The notes under the pieces: generated by a model
Seen by the model: the letters and a program-made list of their open reading frames with translations, nothing else
What the model was told of the DNA's origin: nothing
Databases searched by the model: none
Translations under genes and position numbers: made by a program
In this document: positions 37,351 to 46,772 of the stretch, in pieces
Position numbering within the stretch: position 1 is the first letter of the stretch
Layout: each line of letters starts with the position of its first letter
NCBI GenBank assembly: GCA_001931905.2
Contig: MSJI02000704.1
Span: 1 to 54,193, forward strand
DNA from: Cladosporium sp. IMV 00045
Lineage: Eukaryota; Ascomycota; Dothideomycetes; Cladosporiales; Cladosporiaceae
DNA: 54,193 nucleotides
Reading direction: 5' to 3'

Positions 37351-38901
37351 TCAGCACACCTCGTTCGACATCCGCACCTCTTCACCTCCCTGAACAGCAC
37401 CAACTTTGACGCAGTCCGTCTTCCTCCACCCTTTCAGCTGAATCTTCGTCTCGAAGCTCTCTTTTTTCGCTGTCCCTCGATTTTTTCCATTGACATACAC
37501 ATTCCACTCTTCTACCTCGGTAGCACCGTTCCAGCTCACATAGGCAACCCCATCGCCCACCACCAGACTCGGGTCCCAAGATTTGGGAGTAGCCGCCCAG
37601 TCACTTCTGAACGTGCGATAGCTGAATCCACGTTGTTCTTCCTCGAAAAGTGCTCGCCAGGTCGACTTTCCATTAGCATCGTATTCGATGAGCACTGGGA
37701 CTCTGCCGCCTCCGAGAAAAAAGTGCCCGTTGTCAAGGGCTTGCAGCGAACCTTGACTGTCCGCATAGACAGCCGTTTCAAAAGATTGCAGGACTTTGGC
37801 ACTCTGGTTCTTCTGGTCGACCTCGAATAGCAATCCCTGGGTGTAATTGGTCCCTTTGTCTTCTCTCATGTTGTGGTTGTCGAATAGCGTCATCGTGAAA
37901 TTGCCATCCTCGGTCAAGTTGTGAGCCCTAGCATGATGTGCCCAGCTGAAACCAAGCTCATGACCATCTATCGTCTGAAGCACATCACCGCTTTCACGGT
38001 CAATCACATAGCTGCACCAAGTGTGGCGACTGTTGATCAGTAAGCGGTCAGCTCCCAGAGGCTGAATTGAGTTCAGGTGGAAGAAATCATAGGGTGCCTC
38101 TTTGCTGCCGTCGCCCATGTACGACGGGAGGGGAAGACGAGAGTCCGAAAGAAGAATGTGTTCAATGGCGCTCCAGTGAGACACAACCCGACCAGTTGGA
38201 GGTTCAATCTCGAAAATCATGCTGTTTGCAAGCCATCCATCCTTTGGGCCGCCAGAAGGAGAAAGGTCGTAAGGCGTATTGTTGTATGCTGTTACCAGAA
38301 GTGTATCTGAAGTGGTCATAAAATGTTCGTGAAAATCCAGGTTGCCCGGAGGATCGTCAATTACAGAGGTAATATTTGCGCCGAGATCGAATTCGATCGG
38401 TTGATATTCATTGTCCAGAAACACAGCCTTCCCGTAGCCATGACCAGGCTTACGACCACCAGTAGAATAGCCATAGGAGAACGTTAGGTGTGTTTCGTTC
38501 AGATAGGTTTGCGGCTTGAAGTCGGAAGCATCCTCGTGCGACTCATCGACAAAGACCAGGTCGCCCTCCAGGGTATAGATGATTGGTTTGCTGGTCTCCC
38601 GATGAGGACCTCTAGGCGTTAAAAAAAGATATTTGCCAGCATTATCAGAAGCATTGCCGGTGATCCTCAATTGTGGCGGTTTCAGCTCGGAGCTGTTGAA
38701 CTCGAAATACGGCCATGGGCTGGATTCATCATCCGTGTGGCCGAGTAGAAAGTGTGGCTCATAAGAATCGACGCTGATTGATCTTTGGGCGTATTTATGA
38801 GATACTGCGGTGTTTAGCAGGAACCCGGTTACCAAGAAACAAAAAAGAACAGAGGTGCCGATGATTGACAATGCTAGAGGAGAGTGCATGCTTTCACCCA
38901 C
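37351..38901 (-). CDS. Arylsulfotransferase-family (ASST, Arylsulfotran_2-like) membrane or secreted protein
   Basis: Single exon, 516 residues. Residues ~9-32 form a hydrophobic segment (LALSIIGTSVLFCFLVTGFL), a signal anchor or signal peptide. The body is a beta-propeller-like protein of the fungal arylsulfotransferase family: TPRGPHRETSKPIIYTLEGD, a DFHEHFMTTSDTLLVTAYN block with a His pair, FFHLNSIQPLGADRLLINSRHT, and a late FLGGGRVPVLIEYDANGK. Several N-glycosylation sequons (NSS, NAS, NET, NFT) fit passage through the secretory pathway. In bacteria the family moves sulfate between phenols; the activity of fungal members is mostly untested, so the enzymatic role is a family inference. 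Its promoter faces the PCC1 gene (815 bp apart). Confidence 0.85.
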   Translation of the reverse strand: MGESMHSPLALSIIGTSVLFCFLVTGFLLNTAVSHKYAQRSISVDSYEPHFLLGHTDDESSPWPYFEFNSSELKPPQLRITGNASDNAGKYLFLTPRGPHRETSKPIIYTLEGDLVFVDESHEDASDFKPQTYLNETHLTFSYGYSTGGRKPGHGYGKAVFLDNEYQPIEFDLGANITSVIDDPPGNLDFHEHFMTTSDTLLVTAYNNTPYDLSPSGGPKDGWLANSMIFEIEPPTGRVVSHWSAIEHILLSDSRLPLPSYMGDGSKEAPYDFFHLNSIQPLGADRLLINSRHTWCSYVIDRESGDVLQTIDGHELGFSWAHHARAHNLTEDGNFTMTLFDNHNMREDKGTNYTQGLLFEVDQKNQSAKVLQSFETAVYADSQGSLQALDNGHFFLGGGRVPVLIEYDANGKSTWRALFEEEQRGFSYRTFRSDWAATPKSWDPSLVVGDGVAYVSWNGATEVEEWNVYVNGKNRGTAKKESFETKIQLKGWRKTDCVKVGAVQGGEEVRMSNEVC

Positions 38902-39716
38902 TCATCTTGGTTGGCAGAGCTCGCAAGTAAAATGAAAGGGCAATCACGATAGATACATAGGGCGGCCTTTAGACCTGTCTGCCGGCCCACAGGCTCGTGC
39001 TGCCAGGATTGTTACCCGCATTTCTTAGCAAAAACTGAACAGTGGCAAGCGTTTTGAGTTTATTGGACTCATTCGGACGATGGCCATTACAGAACCACGC
39101 GACACTGTGGAGACATGTGTTGGGGTTCCCGGCGTGGCCGGCTGGACGAATGCTTGGTGCATCTTCTAGGAAGTAGAGCAGCCAGTGGCAGCTGTCATGA
39201 TTAGAAAAGGCGGCAGGAGTGGGCACCTTTCGGGTAGTGAAGCCGCGGAGACGAAATGGTAGTGTCTTGGTACGTAGCATTATTCCTAGCGTTGATCGAA
39301 CATTATCAGCCAAGGCATCACAGTCTTGATGGCTCATCACTTGGTTGGTAGCCACATCCGTGGTCTCGTTATGGCAGAACAGGAGAAGTCTGTTGCTGAA
39401 TGTGATCGACGTGGTGGATCTGGGGAAGTCAGCAGGGCTGAGATAAGGTCTATCAAGACAGCGCCGCGAGCGCCTCCCGGTATAAATTTGATATGATTCT
39501 GAGTTGGCGAAGAAGAAGCACTAGGAAATGCCAACTAGCCGACGGTGATGTTGGACTTCACTCCGCGGCCACAGAATGTCACAGCACTTGATTGGCTCGG
39601 TAAGTCTACCGACTTCCGCTGCATTTTGCCGAAATTCCAGTTTGGTTTTCAGCAAGGCTCTATATGTCATTCTTCAGCTTCACGAGGCGTAGGATCATTG
39701 TCGCAAATCCAGAATC
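38902..39716. promoter_or_regulatory. Divergent region between ASST-like gene and PCC1
   Basis: 815 bp. Minus-strand frames at 38969-39355 and 39337-39534 are open, but lack domains and convincing starts. The proximal ~100 bp before 39717 must contain the PCC1 promoter; no motif is named. Confidence 0.45.
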
Positions 39717-40157
39717 ATGGCAGGCACCGGTGCGGAATTCCCGTGTACAATGTACTTCCTCCATACCTTTACTGTCAACTGGAACAAGCGTTGACTCTTC
39801 GCCAGCACGATAAACACGCCGTTTCCCACCCATCGCCTCGCAGAAGCAACCCTTAAATCGCTGGCGGTAGACGAAGAGCTCTCCGCTCTGGTCCAAAGAG
39901 CTTTCTCGCTCGTCAGTGCTTCTGGCAAGGACACTGAGAATGTCGAAGATAGGACAGTCCTAAAGACTGAATACAAGGCCACCACAAACCGCATGCTTCG
40001 TGTCGCCGTGAACGGCTTCTTCGAGTCACTAAACGTTGTGATTCAAGTCATGGAGGAGCTGGATGTCGATGTGCTGCACGAGAAGGGACTCGAAGGCTTG
40101 GAGGGTGTGCAAGGTGTCGAGCAGGGTATGATTGGATCTACCGTTGGAGGTGCTTGA
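39717..40157 (+). CDS. PCC1: EKC/KEOPS complex subunit Pcc1 (two exons)
   Basis: Exons 39717-39751 and 39806-40157 give 128 residues. The 54-bp intron (GTACTT..CAACTGG..GCCAG) joins FPCTI to TINTPFPTHRLAE. Pcc1 is the small dimerisation subunit of the KEOPS complex, which makes the t6A37 modification on ANN-decoding tRNAs in the cytosol and also affects telomeres and transcription in yeast. The match is clear across the body: SLAVDEELS, then TVLKTEYKATTNRMLRVAVN, GFFESLNVVIQVMEELDVDV. The length suits the family; the C-terminal ~20 residues (LEGLEGVQGVEQGM) are a lineage-specific extension. The gene has no long ATG-initiated frame because the first exon is only 35 nt, so a simple frame search would overlook it. 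Confidence 0.92.
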
Positions 40158-40796
40158 GAGGCCAACACCCCATTGCCGCACGAGACGATGGATCACGATG
40201 ACACGAATTTGGAATACCACAGCTCTGGGCGCAGAGCATGAGTCGTTTATCATGACCGGGTGGCCATCATGAGAGACCGTCTAGTCCGCACCAATCACTC
40301 CATGAAGCCGCAATGCAAGGCAACATCGCAGAACAGCGCTGCGCAGGCAGGGACAAGCGGTGATGACCTTGAAGCACCTCTGACAGCTCCGTTGTCGTCA
40401 ATGAGGCTATCTCTGTGCTCAGACTCCAGAGACGATGGTTTCTTTGTTTTGCCAAGCCATCCAGGAGTTCATGACATAGCGCAAAAATAGCTTTCGCCTG
40501 GTTGTAGGGACGAAGTTGATTGCTGACAATGACAAAATCGATAATCACTGTGTATTGGTCACATATTTTGCATCGATTAGTTGATTAATCTTTAGCAGGC
40601 AGATACCGGCATGTACCATCTGCGGAATCTCCACCTCTTATCTACATCCATGTAGCCAAGCTCAACCCATGTCACTGCAGATCTGCAGTGCGAGGACGGC
40701 GATCTAAACATCTCTATCGAAAGCGTGCTCAAGCATTTAAGATGTTCCTCCGACTTGGTGCAGTTTCACTGCATCACTCGAATTCTCTTATTGACC
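40158..40796. promoter_or_regulatory. Upstream region of the amidase
   Basis: 639 bp between PCC1 and the amidase. A 76-codon frame (40260-40490) has no support. The frame of the amidase is open to 40725, but the signal peptide starts at 40797. Confidence 0.5.
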
Positions 40797-42440
40797 ATGC
40801 GCTTGACGAGTACTGTTGCCGCCATATTCGGCCTCACGGCCAGCGTCTTTGCATTCGATCCTAGAGAAGCTACAATCGCTTCCACTCACCATGACCTTTT
40901 CACTGGACTCACGACCTGCCGAGAAGTGGTCGAGTCGTTTCTGTCACGCATTGAAGCTCTCAACAATCACACCAACGCCATTCAGGCACTGAATCCGCAC
41001 GCTCTAGACAACGCGGATGACTGTGACAAGCTGCTCAAGTCCAACAATGGCACGTACGGTCCTCTGTTCGGAATACCAGTATTGCTGAAAGACAACTTCG
41101 ACACCTCTTTCATGCCGACAACTGGGAGCAGTGCCGACATGGCACACTCGCAGCCAACGGTGGACGCTCCATCGGTCGCAACCTTGAAGAAAGCGGGTGC
41201 CATCATTCTGGGCAAAACGATTCTTCACGAACTGGCCCTGGAAGGCATCAGCGTTTCCTCTCTTGGCGGCCAAGTAGTCAATCCGTACGACTCCTCTCGT
41301 ACTCCTGGCGGTAGCTCGGGTGGCACAGGTGCAGCGATTGCCGCTTCTTTCGCGGTCTGGGGCACTGGAACAGATACGGTCAACAGTTTGCGCAGCCCAG
41401 CCAGTGCCAACAGCTTGTGGAGTCTCAGGCCGACAAGAGGTCTCATCAGCCGAGCAGGCGTCATTCCCATCTCTTATACTCAGGATACGATTGGGCCTAT
41501 TGCCCGTTGTGTCGAGGATGTTGCGACTGTGCTTACTGTCATGGCCAGCGAAGGGTATGACGCGAAAGACAATGTCACTGCATTAGTTCCAGCGGGTATA
41601 AAGGACATCGATTACGGGGCTTCGCTTACGCAAGGTTCCTTGAAGGATTTGAGATTCGGGATTCTTGAAGGATTCTACAACCGCACTGCTTCGAGTGAGA
41701 CGACACCTGTCAACGATGCAATGGATAAACACATTGCGAAACTGCGAAGCGCTGGAGCAACGATTGTGCCTATCAACGACACAATACATGACGCCAACGC
41801 CATCATCAGTACACTTGATGTTCAGCGCTATGAGTATCGCGAGGCGCTTACCGACTACCTCCAGCAGCCATCACTATCCGGGAAACATCCCAATTCAACG
41901 GAAGAGCTGTATGCTGGCGACAACTTCCTAGTGCTCCCGTCGGGCTATGAATACGTGACGACTTCACTCAAGTCTTCGACCGCCAACGAAACCTACGCTA
42001 TCCGCCAGCAAGGCATCAGGAATCTAACCATGGCGCTCGAAAAGACCTATGCCTCTAACGATCTTGATGCAATAATCTACCCTGAACAGAAGAACCTGGT
42101 GGTGAAGCTCGGCTCGCCATCTCAGAGTGGACGAAACGGTATTCTGGCGGCTTTGACAGGAAGTCCGGTTGTGACTGTTCCCGTTGGATTCAGTGAGAGT
42201 ACATCAACTGCACCTGACGGCGTTCCCATCGGGTTGGAGATCCTTGGAAGGCAGTGGACGGAGCAGAAGTTGTTACAGATTGCATACCAAATGCAGCAAA
42301 TGTCACGCGTAAGGAAGACACCATCGTGGGCGCAGCAGAAGGTAAGCGCGAGAGAGTACGAGTCCGTCCCGACCGTGAAGCCAAATGTGGCCAATATTCC
42401 GAGTGAATATCCCATCGGGCAGCTGCAGACTGAATCTTAG
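40797..42440 (+). CDS. Secreted amidase (amidase-signature family)
   Basis: Single exon, 547 residues from ATG 40797. It begins with a signal peptide (MRLTSTVAAIFGLTASVFAF), chosen over the upstream in-frame ATG at 40725, which would bury it. The amidase-signature Ser-cisSer-Lys triad is visible: Lys in LLKDNFDTSF, cis-Ser in TPGGSSGGTGAAIAA, and nucleophile Ser in GTDTVNSLRSPAS. The last motif is usually GTDTGGSIR; here the two Gly are Val-Asn, as in one group of secreted fungal amidases. It hydrolyses amide bonds of unknown substrate outside the cell, releasing ammonium. It has numerous sequons. The context (three DAL5-family permeases in the window) suits nitrogen scavenging, but they are not adjacent enough to call a cluster. 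Confidence 0.92.
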   Translation: MRLTSTVAAIFGLTASVFAFDPREATIASTHHDLFTGLTTCREVVESFLSRIEALNNHTNAIQALNPHALDNADDCDKLLKSNNGTYGPLFGIPVLLKDNFDTSFMPTTGSSADMAHSQPTVDAPSVATLKKAGAIILGKTILHELALEGISVSSLGGQVVNPYDSSRTPGGSSGGTGAAIAASFAVWGTGTDTVNSLRSPASANSLWSLRPTRGLISRAGVIPISYTQDTIGPIARCVEDVATVLTVMASEGYDAKDNVTALVPAGIKDIDYGASLTQGSLKDLRFGILEGFYNRTASSETTPVNDAMDKHIAKLRSAGATIVPINDTIHDANAIISTLDVQRYEYREALTDYLQQPSLSGKHPNSTEELYAGDNFLVLPSGYEYVTTSLKSSTANETYAIRQQGIRNLTMALEKTYASNDLDAIIYPEQKNLVVKLGSPSQSGRNGILAALTGSPVVTVPVGFSESTSTAPDGVPIGLEILGRQWTEQKLLQIAYQMQQMSRVRKTPSWAQQKVSAREYESVPTVKPNVANIPSEYPIGQLQTES

Positions 42441-42812
42441 ATTTCCTCATCGCGACTGTTAATCGATTTACAATATGTATATAGAGAAGAAAATGTCCAT
42501 TAAAAATACTTGCCCTATCAACAAGCGCCAAGGCGTGGTGGCTTCAACAAACCGCACCTCTCAGCTGATCGTCCAGTACGGCGCAACTTCAAGCTGCGAA
42601 AAGAGGCGCAGCTTCAGACCGCAGACGACTGCGCAATATGAACGAGATGACAACCATCGCGAACGTATACATACTGGGACAGTCAAGGGCCAAATGTAGA
42701 CATCTCGCTTCTCTGACCTTCCAGAATTGACCCCCAAACCACTCACCATACTTCCGCACTCGTTGCGCCGAGGAACAACACAGGTGCCGGAGCGTGATGA
42801 GACGGAGACAAA
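42441..42812. promoter_or_regulatory. Region between amidase and second Zn2Cys6 gene
   Basis: 372 bp, tandem arrangement. A 74-codon frame (42475-42699) is unsupported. No specific site recognised. Confidence 0.5.
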
Positions 42813-45065
42813 ATGTACAACACGAACGAGATCCCAGCTCGGCAGCCGCGCGGCAGTTATTCTAAGCTGATCTGCCTGAACTGCCGAGCTCGAAAGATAA
42901 AATGCAACCTACCAGACGACGTACACATCGAACCCTCACCGAATCCACAACCTGCCGAGCGAGCCTGTATGCGCTGCCAACAGCAAGGCCTGGACTGTGT
43001 CGTTGACAAGACCATCCTCGGACGGCCCTCGCAGAAGCGGCGTAGGCCTGATCAGGTCAAGGATGAAGACGATGAGCCCTTCGGTGAACACGACGGCGGC
43101 CAGCCGGCCGATTCCGATGTGCAAGATTTCGTTCTGTCTGATCTAAGGGCTGAGGTCAATGAAATTGACATTACCCTCTCTATGCCTGCGAGGGCAAAGC
43201 CGAGCAAGCGGGAGGTGTTTGAGGCTTTGATGGATTCCACGCACTTGTTTTCAGCCTTGATGGCTCGAGACGCCAATTTTGCGAGCCGTGCTTTCGGGTC
43301 AGGCCCAGCGGCATCAGTGGATTTGACGAGACTTGTGAGTGCAGAGCTCGCATCGTCGATGGATGAGTGGTTAGTTTTGATCATGCCACGTCTCTAGAAT
43401 CTACCGTGAGGTGCTAACGCAAGAGGAAGCTTGGTCTGGCATTACCTACACGCTCCTTACATCCCAACCATTACAGAACTTCGCCAGCAGCTACTCGCGG
43501 ATCCCGAAGACTGGTCCAACTCATCTACGAATACTTTATTTGCATTCCTCTGCCTGATCGCACTGAACGTGCCTTCCCGGAGGGTACGGGCTCCGCCACA
43601 GCTCCCGCCACAACTCCAGAGCATTGTCCAAGTTCTATGTCGGAATCTCTTGTTTGACCTGCCCGCACACAAGCACGCTTTGTTCGTTTTAGATCTCCTC
43701 GGCGACTACATGCCGTTAGCACTCGCGAGCGGGCAATCAGTGGCTGCAGCATCTATTAAGCGCAAGCTTAGCACGACTCTTGCGAAACGGACGGCACGTC
43801 AATTGGGATATGACAATGCGGCGAGCCATTTGCAGAAAATGTTGGATAGCAGTCAAGACATAAACGCAGCTGCCGCCAAAAGCACGGCATTGGAGGCTTT
43901 GCAGTGGTGCCAATGGCTCATGTTGGAATCTGTCGTCGACGGCTACGTGTTGAAGCCTGTTTCGGAGCAACGGAGTCCGCTGCCAGAGGTACGCGCCAAT
44001 CTGATGGCGGTGAAAGGGACCGTGGAAAAGGTACCCATGCCGCCTGGAGTCCTTCTCATGTACCATCATCTGAGCAGCGCCAATATCGAAATGCAGGCTG
44101 CCGTAGCAGGCAAGCAAAATTGGCTCGATCTTACAGCCCTGGGTCGACTGATGGAGTCACATGCTAAGCAATGCGAGAGCCACCGCGAGTATATCCGCCA
44201 CTTGTTAGACAGTTGTGATCGAACCGGCAGCTCCAATGTCGACGAAGAGATCGCAGCCGTCATCCAACTCCGGTCAGCAGACCTGAACGTGTCACAAGTC
44301 CGCATCGGTGGACTCTGCATTTTCTATGGGCTAATGACCGGTCTTCGCCCACCAGGCATCAACCAGGATGTGACCCCAGATGAAGCCATGCAAGTGAGCT
44401 CAGAAATCATCTCAAATCTGAGAGAAAAGCACGACACCCTCAGTGACCCCGCCTCAATCGGGTCTTTCATCGCCAAGTACGGCGATCCGAGGTTCACTCA
44501 ATTGGCACAGATCCTTCGGGACTTCGTCTACATGGCCGACAACTTCCGCCTGGGTGGTATCGCATACATGCCACCTGCCGTGCCGGCCGTGAGCGCGCTC
44601 TTGTTTGCGTCAAGAGAAATTGTCGAGAACAACGCCACGCGACTGAAAGGCTGGGGCGGGCTGCACCCGAACGTTGATGTCCACTTGCTACTGCTGCAGG
44701 ACGTGGCGAAGCGGCTTGATGGGATGGATAGAATGGGCGGTGGCTCTGATGCGATCGCAGAGGGCAGCACTTACGCTTCCGGTGCGAAGCTTATTAAGAG
44801 TCTGTGCAGTATCGTGGCTGGATGGAGGAAGACGATTGCCGAGCAGGAGGTCAAGGATGCGGCAGAAAGAGGTGCAGAGGCAGAGGCGGCGATGCCAGCG
44901 GAATTTGAGGGGGTGGAGGAGTTCTTGTCAGGCGAGCTATTTGATGACTGGGAGGAATGGCCGCAAGTGGAGGATTTAGATTTTTCTGAGTTACTTGCGG
45001 ACGGGATGGATTGGGTCGATTGGGCTCAGATGTCTCCACCCTCAGAGGGGCACAGCTCGGTTTGA
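42813..45065 (+). CDS. Zn2Cys6 transcription factor with extended zinc-cluster loop (two exons)
   Basis: Exons 42813-43369 and 43430-45065 give 730 residues. Zinc cluster at residues ~21-62: CLNCRARKIKC, then a 20-residue loop rich in Pro and acids, then CMRCQQQGLDC. The loop between the third and fourth Cys is much longer than the usual 5-12 residues; the 39 nt GTACAC..GAG inside it is too short to be an intron. A basic RPSQKRRRP follows the cluster. The rest is a helical fungal regulator region (WHYLHAPYIPTI, FIAKYGDPRF, YMADNFRLGGIAYMP) ending in an acidic, Trp-rich tail that may activate transcription. The join is the weak point: donor GTTAGT and acceptor GAAG keep the frame, but neighbouring AGs would create a stop or shift frame. 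Target genes are unknown. Confidence 0.82.
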
Positions 45066-45126
45066 TGAAGTCAGTTTTCATGCGTACGTAATATAATACA
45101 TTGATTTGACTGGGGTATTGTTTGCT

Positions 45127-46137
45127 CTAAAAGTACATGATTAGTATTCTGTCTCTGTGATCTACGAGGTTCTGGTACTGCAAGACCTGCGTAGCCAGCT
45201 CGTTCTTGCTCCATTGCAAGCCCCCGTCCAAGATCAGATGAGTATATGCAAAGATGCTCGCATCGAGCATACTCGGTTGCTTTTGGCCAAAGAACCACTC
45301 GTCTTTGCCGAGTAGGCCTGAAAGGGCAGATAGAGCGTTGCGAGACTCGCGCATGATGTCTGCCTCGGAGATGGTGGAGGAGAACGACGATTTAGCGAGC
45401 TCACTCTGTGCTGCATCGCGCAATTGATGTGCAATTGCGAGCTGAACGAAGGTGTTCGATGAGCAAGGAGCAATGTAGAGGCTGTGGAGTAGAGCGGAGT
45501 TGGAGGGATGGAGATACAATTGGTGCAGCTGCTTTTGATTAGCAAACGCTTGACGTGTCGGTCGTTTGATTGCCCTTACCCAAGCTTTTCTCAAAGCATT
45601 ACTAACCAGCGACGAGTATGTTTCGAATCGCAGGTCTTCTGGCTCTTCCAATGACTTCAGAGGCTGGGTCTTCATCCACTTCCTCAGCTTGTTGCTTGAT
45701 ACGGCATCGGGTGGATTTGAAGTGTCATTTGTTGACGCAGCAGGCTGCAGGAATGGCAAGATGCCGGCTGGTGACGCATGGTTGCTCGATGGAACCAATC
45801 TGTACTGAAGTCCAGAGAAGTTGAGGTAGGCCTGTTTGCGACAAATTGTTTAGCCTCTCTTCCTCGCGCCTGTGCCCATTATTGTCCCTACCTGCCACTT
45901 CAAACATCCGGGATTGAAGCTCGGTTTCCCATCATTCGCATCTCCTTCCGTGGTGAAAACGTGTAAGACGTGCTGATCCCTCTCTTTTGGAGCTCTCAAG
46001 GGGAGCTCATTCTCTCCATACTGGACGAGTGGGAATTTGTCAAACACTCTTTTGAGCGGTGCAGGGATTCGGAATATGCTGCTTTGTTGTTGCTGTGACC
46101 AAGTGGCCGCTGGAGGGCCGCCGGCGGTTTGTGTCAT
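45127..46137 (-). CDS. SAM35: SAM35/metaxin-like mitochondrial outer-membrane import protein (two exons)
   Basis: Exons 46137-45892 and 45831-45127 give 316 residues. The 60-bp phase-0 intron (GTAGGG..AACAG) joins LKWQ to AYLNFSGLQY. The protein has a metaxin-type thioredoxin/GST fold: FRIPAPLKRVFDKFPLVQY and HVLHVFTTEG begin the N-terminal thioredoxin-like half, and the C-terminal helical half includes LQYQNLVDHRDRILIMYF. Fungal Sam35 is a peripheral subunit of the SAM complex that inserts beta-barrel proteins such as porin into the outer membrane. Choice of SAM35 over SAM37 rests on overall plan and length. Telomere-like repeats lie ~120 bp upstream of the start. Its 3' end is about 60 bp from that of the convergent Zn2Cys6 gene. 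Confidence 0.8.
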
Positions 46138-46772
46138 GGGGGCTCAAGATTGGATGTCATCTTTGGAGATTGTTTCCTACATCCGGCTCGAAGCCAACAT
46201 GTCGCGCTGTCGGGGGTTTGGATGCGCTGCGGTGTTTGTCTCTTTGTGGCTAGACTGTAACCCTAACCCTTAAGCTTAACCCTACTTACCCACAACCCTC
46301 CATCCATAACTTTTCTTCGTCGTCGAGCGAATGTCAAGCATGGTATGATCGATGATACACAATAACGATCTAAATTCCTTCATGAGGACTTCGAGAAATT
46401 GCTTGCACAATTACTGCAATGCCGAGGCGCTTGCGATATGCTGAGGGGATGGAAAAGGTAGAAGTTCCGCCCATCGCATTCGGACGCTCCTCTCTTCCCG
46501 GCAACTATGATATTTATATGCCGATTGCTGTACTCGTTCCACGCTCCTTGATTGCTCAGCAACATCTCTCTCTACAGCCTGTTCATTTTTTCAATGAAGG
46601 TTCCCCGCAGTAAGATGTCCACGTGCAGACAAGCCACATGCATCGGACAATTGACGACGCGCAACTGCGAGCGGGAAACATGTCTGGTACATTAGGGTAT
46701 AAGAGTTGCAGGCGATGCTGTTTCAATACACCAACCCCTACTAGGATCTCCCTCCCGATCTTCAAACCATCC
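46138..46772. promoter_or_regulatory. Divergent promoter of SAM35-like and permease genes
   Basis: 635 bp between start codons at 46137 (minus) and 46773 (plus). It contains the telomere-like repeats at 46258-46284 (separate entry). The permease frame is open upstream to 46623, but the extra residues are Cys/Arg-rich and unlike any permease N-terminus. Confidence 0.5.
46258..46284. repeat. Interstitial telomere-like repeats (telobox)
   Basis: Starts TAACCCTAACCCT, then continues with the palindrome TTAAGCTTAA (46270-46279) and another ACCCTA. The unit CCCTAA is the complement of TTAGGG, the telomere repeat of most filamentous fungi. There are two full units and one partial. In ascomycetes, telobox motifs near starts bind Tbf1/Teb1-like Myb factors, so a regulatory site is as likely as a telomere relic. 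Confidence 0.65.

Noticed and set aside
38969..39534. 128- and 65-codon minus-strand frames between the ASST-like gene and PCC1
   Set aside because: Not repetitive and superficially protein-like, but no domain, no plausible promoter spacing and no splice link could be shown.
42917..42955. Possible intron inside the long zinc-cluster loop (GTACAC..GAG)
   Set aside because: Only 39 nt, without a branch point; below the smallest intron seen in this window (51 nt).
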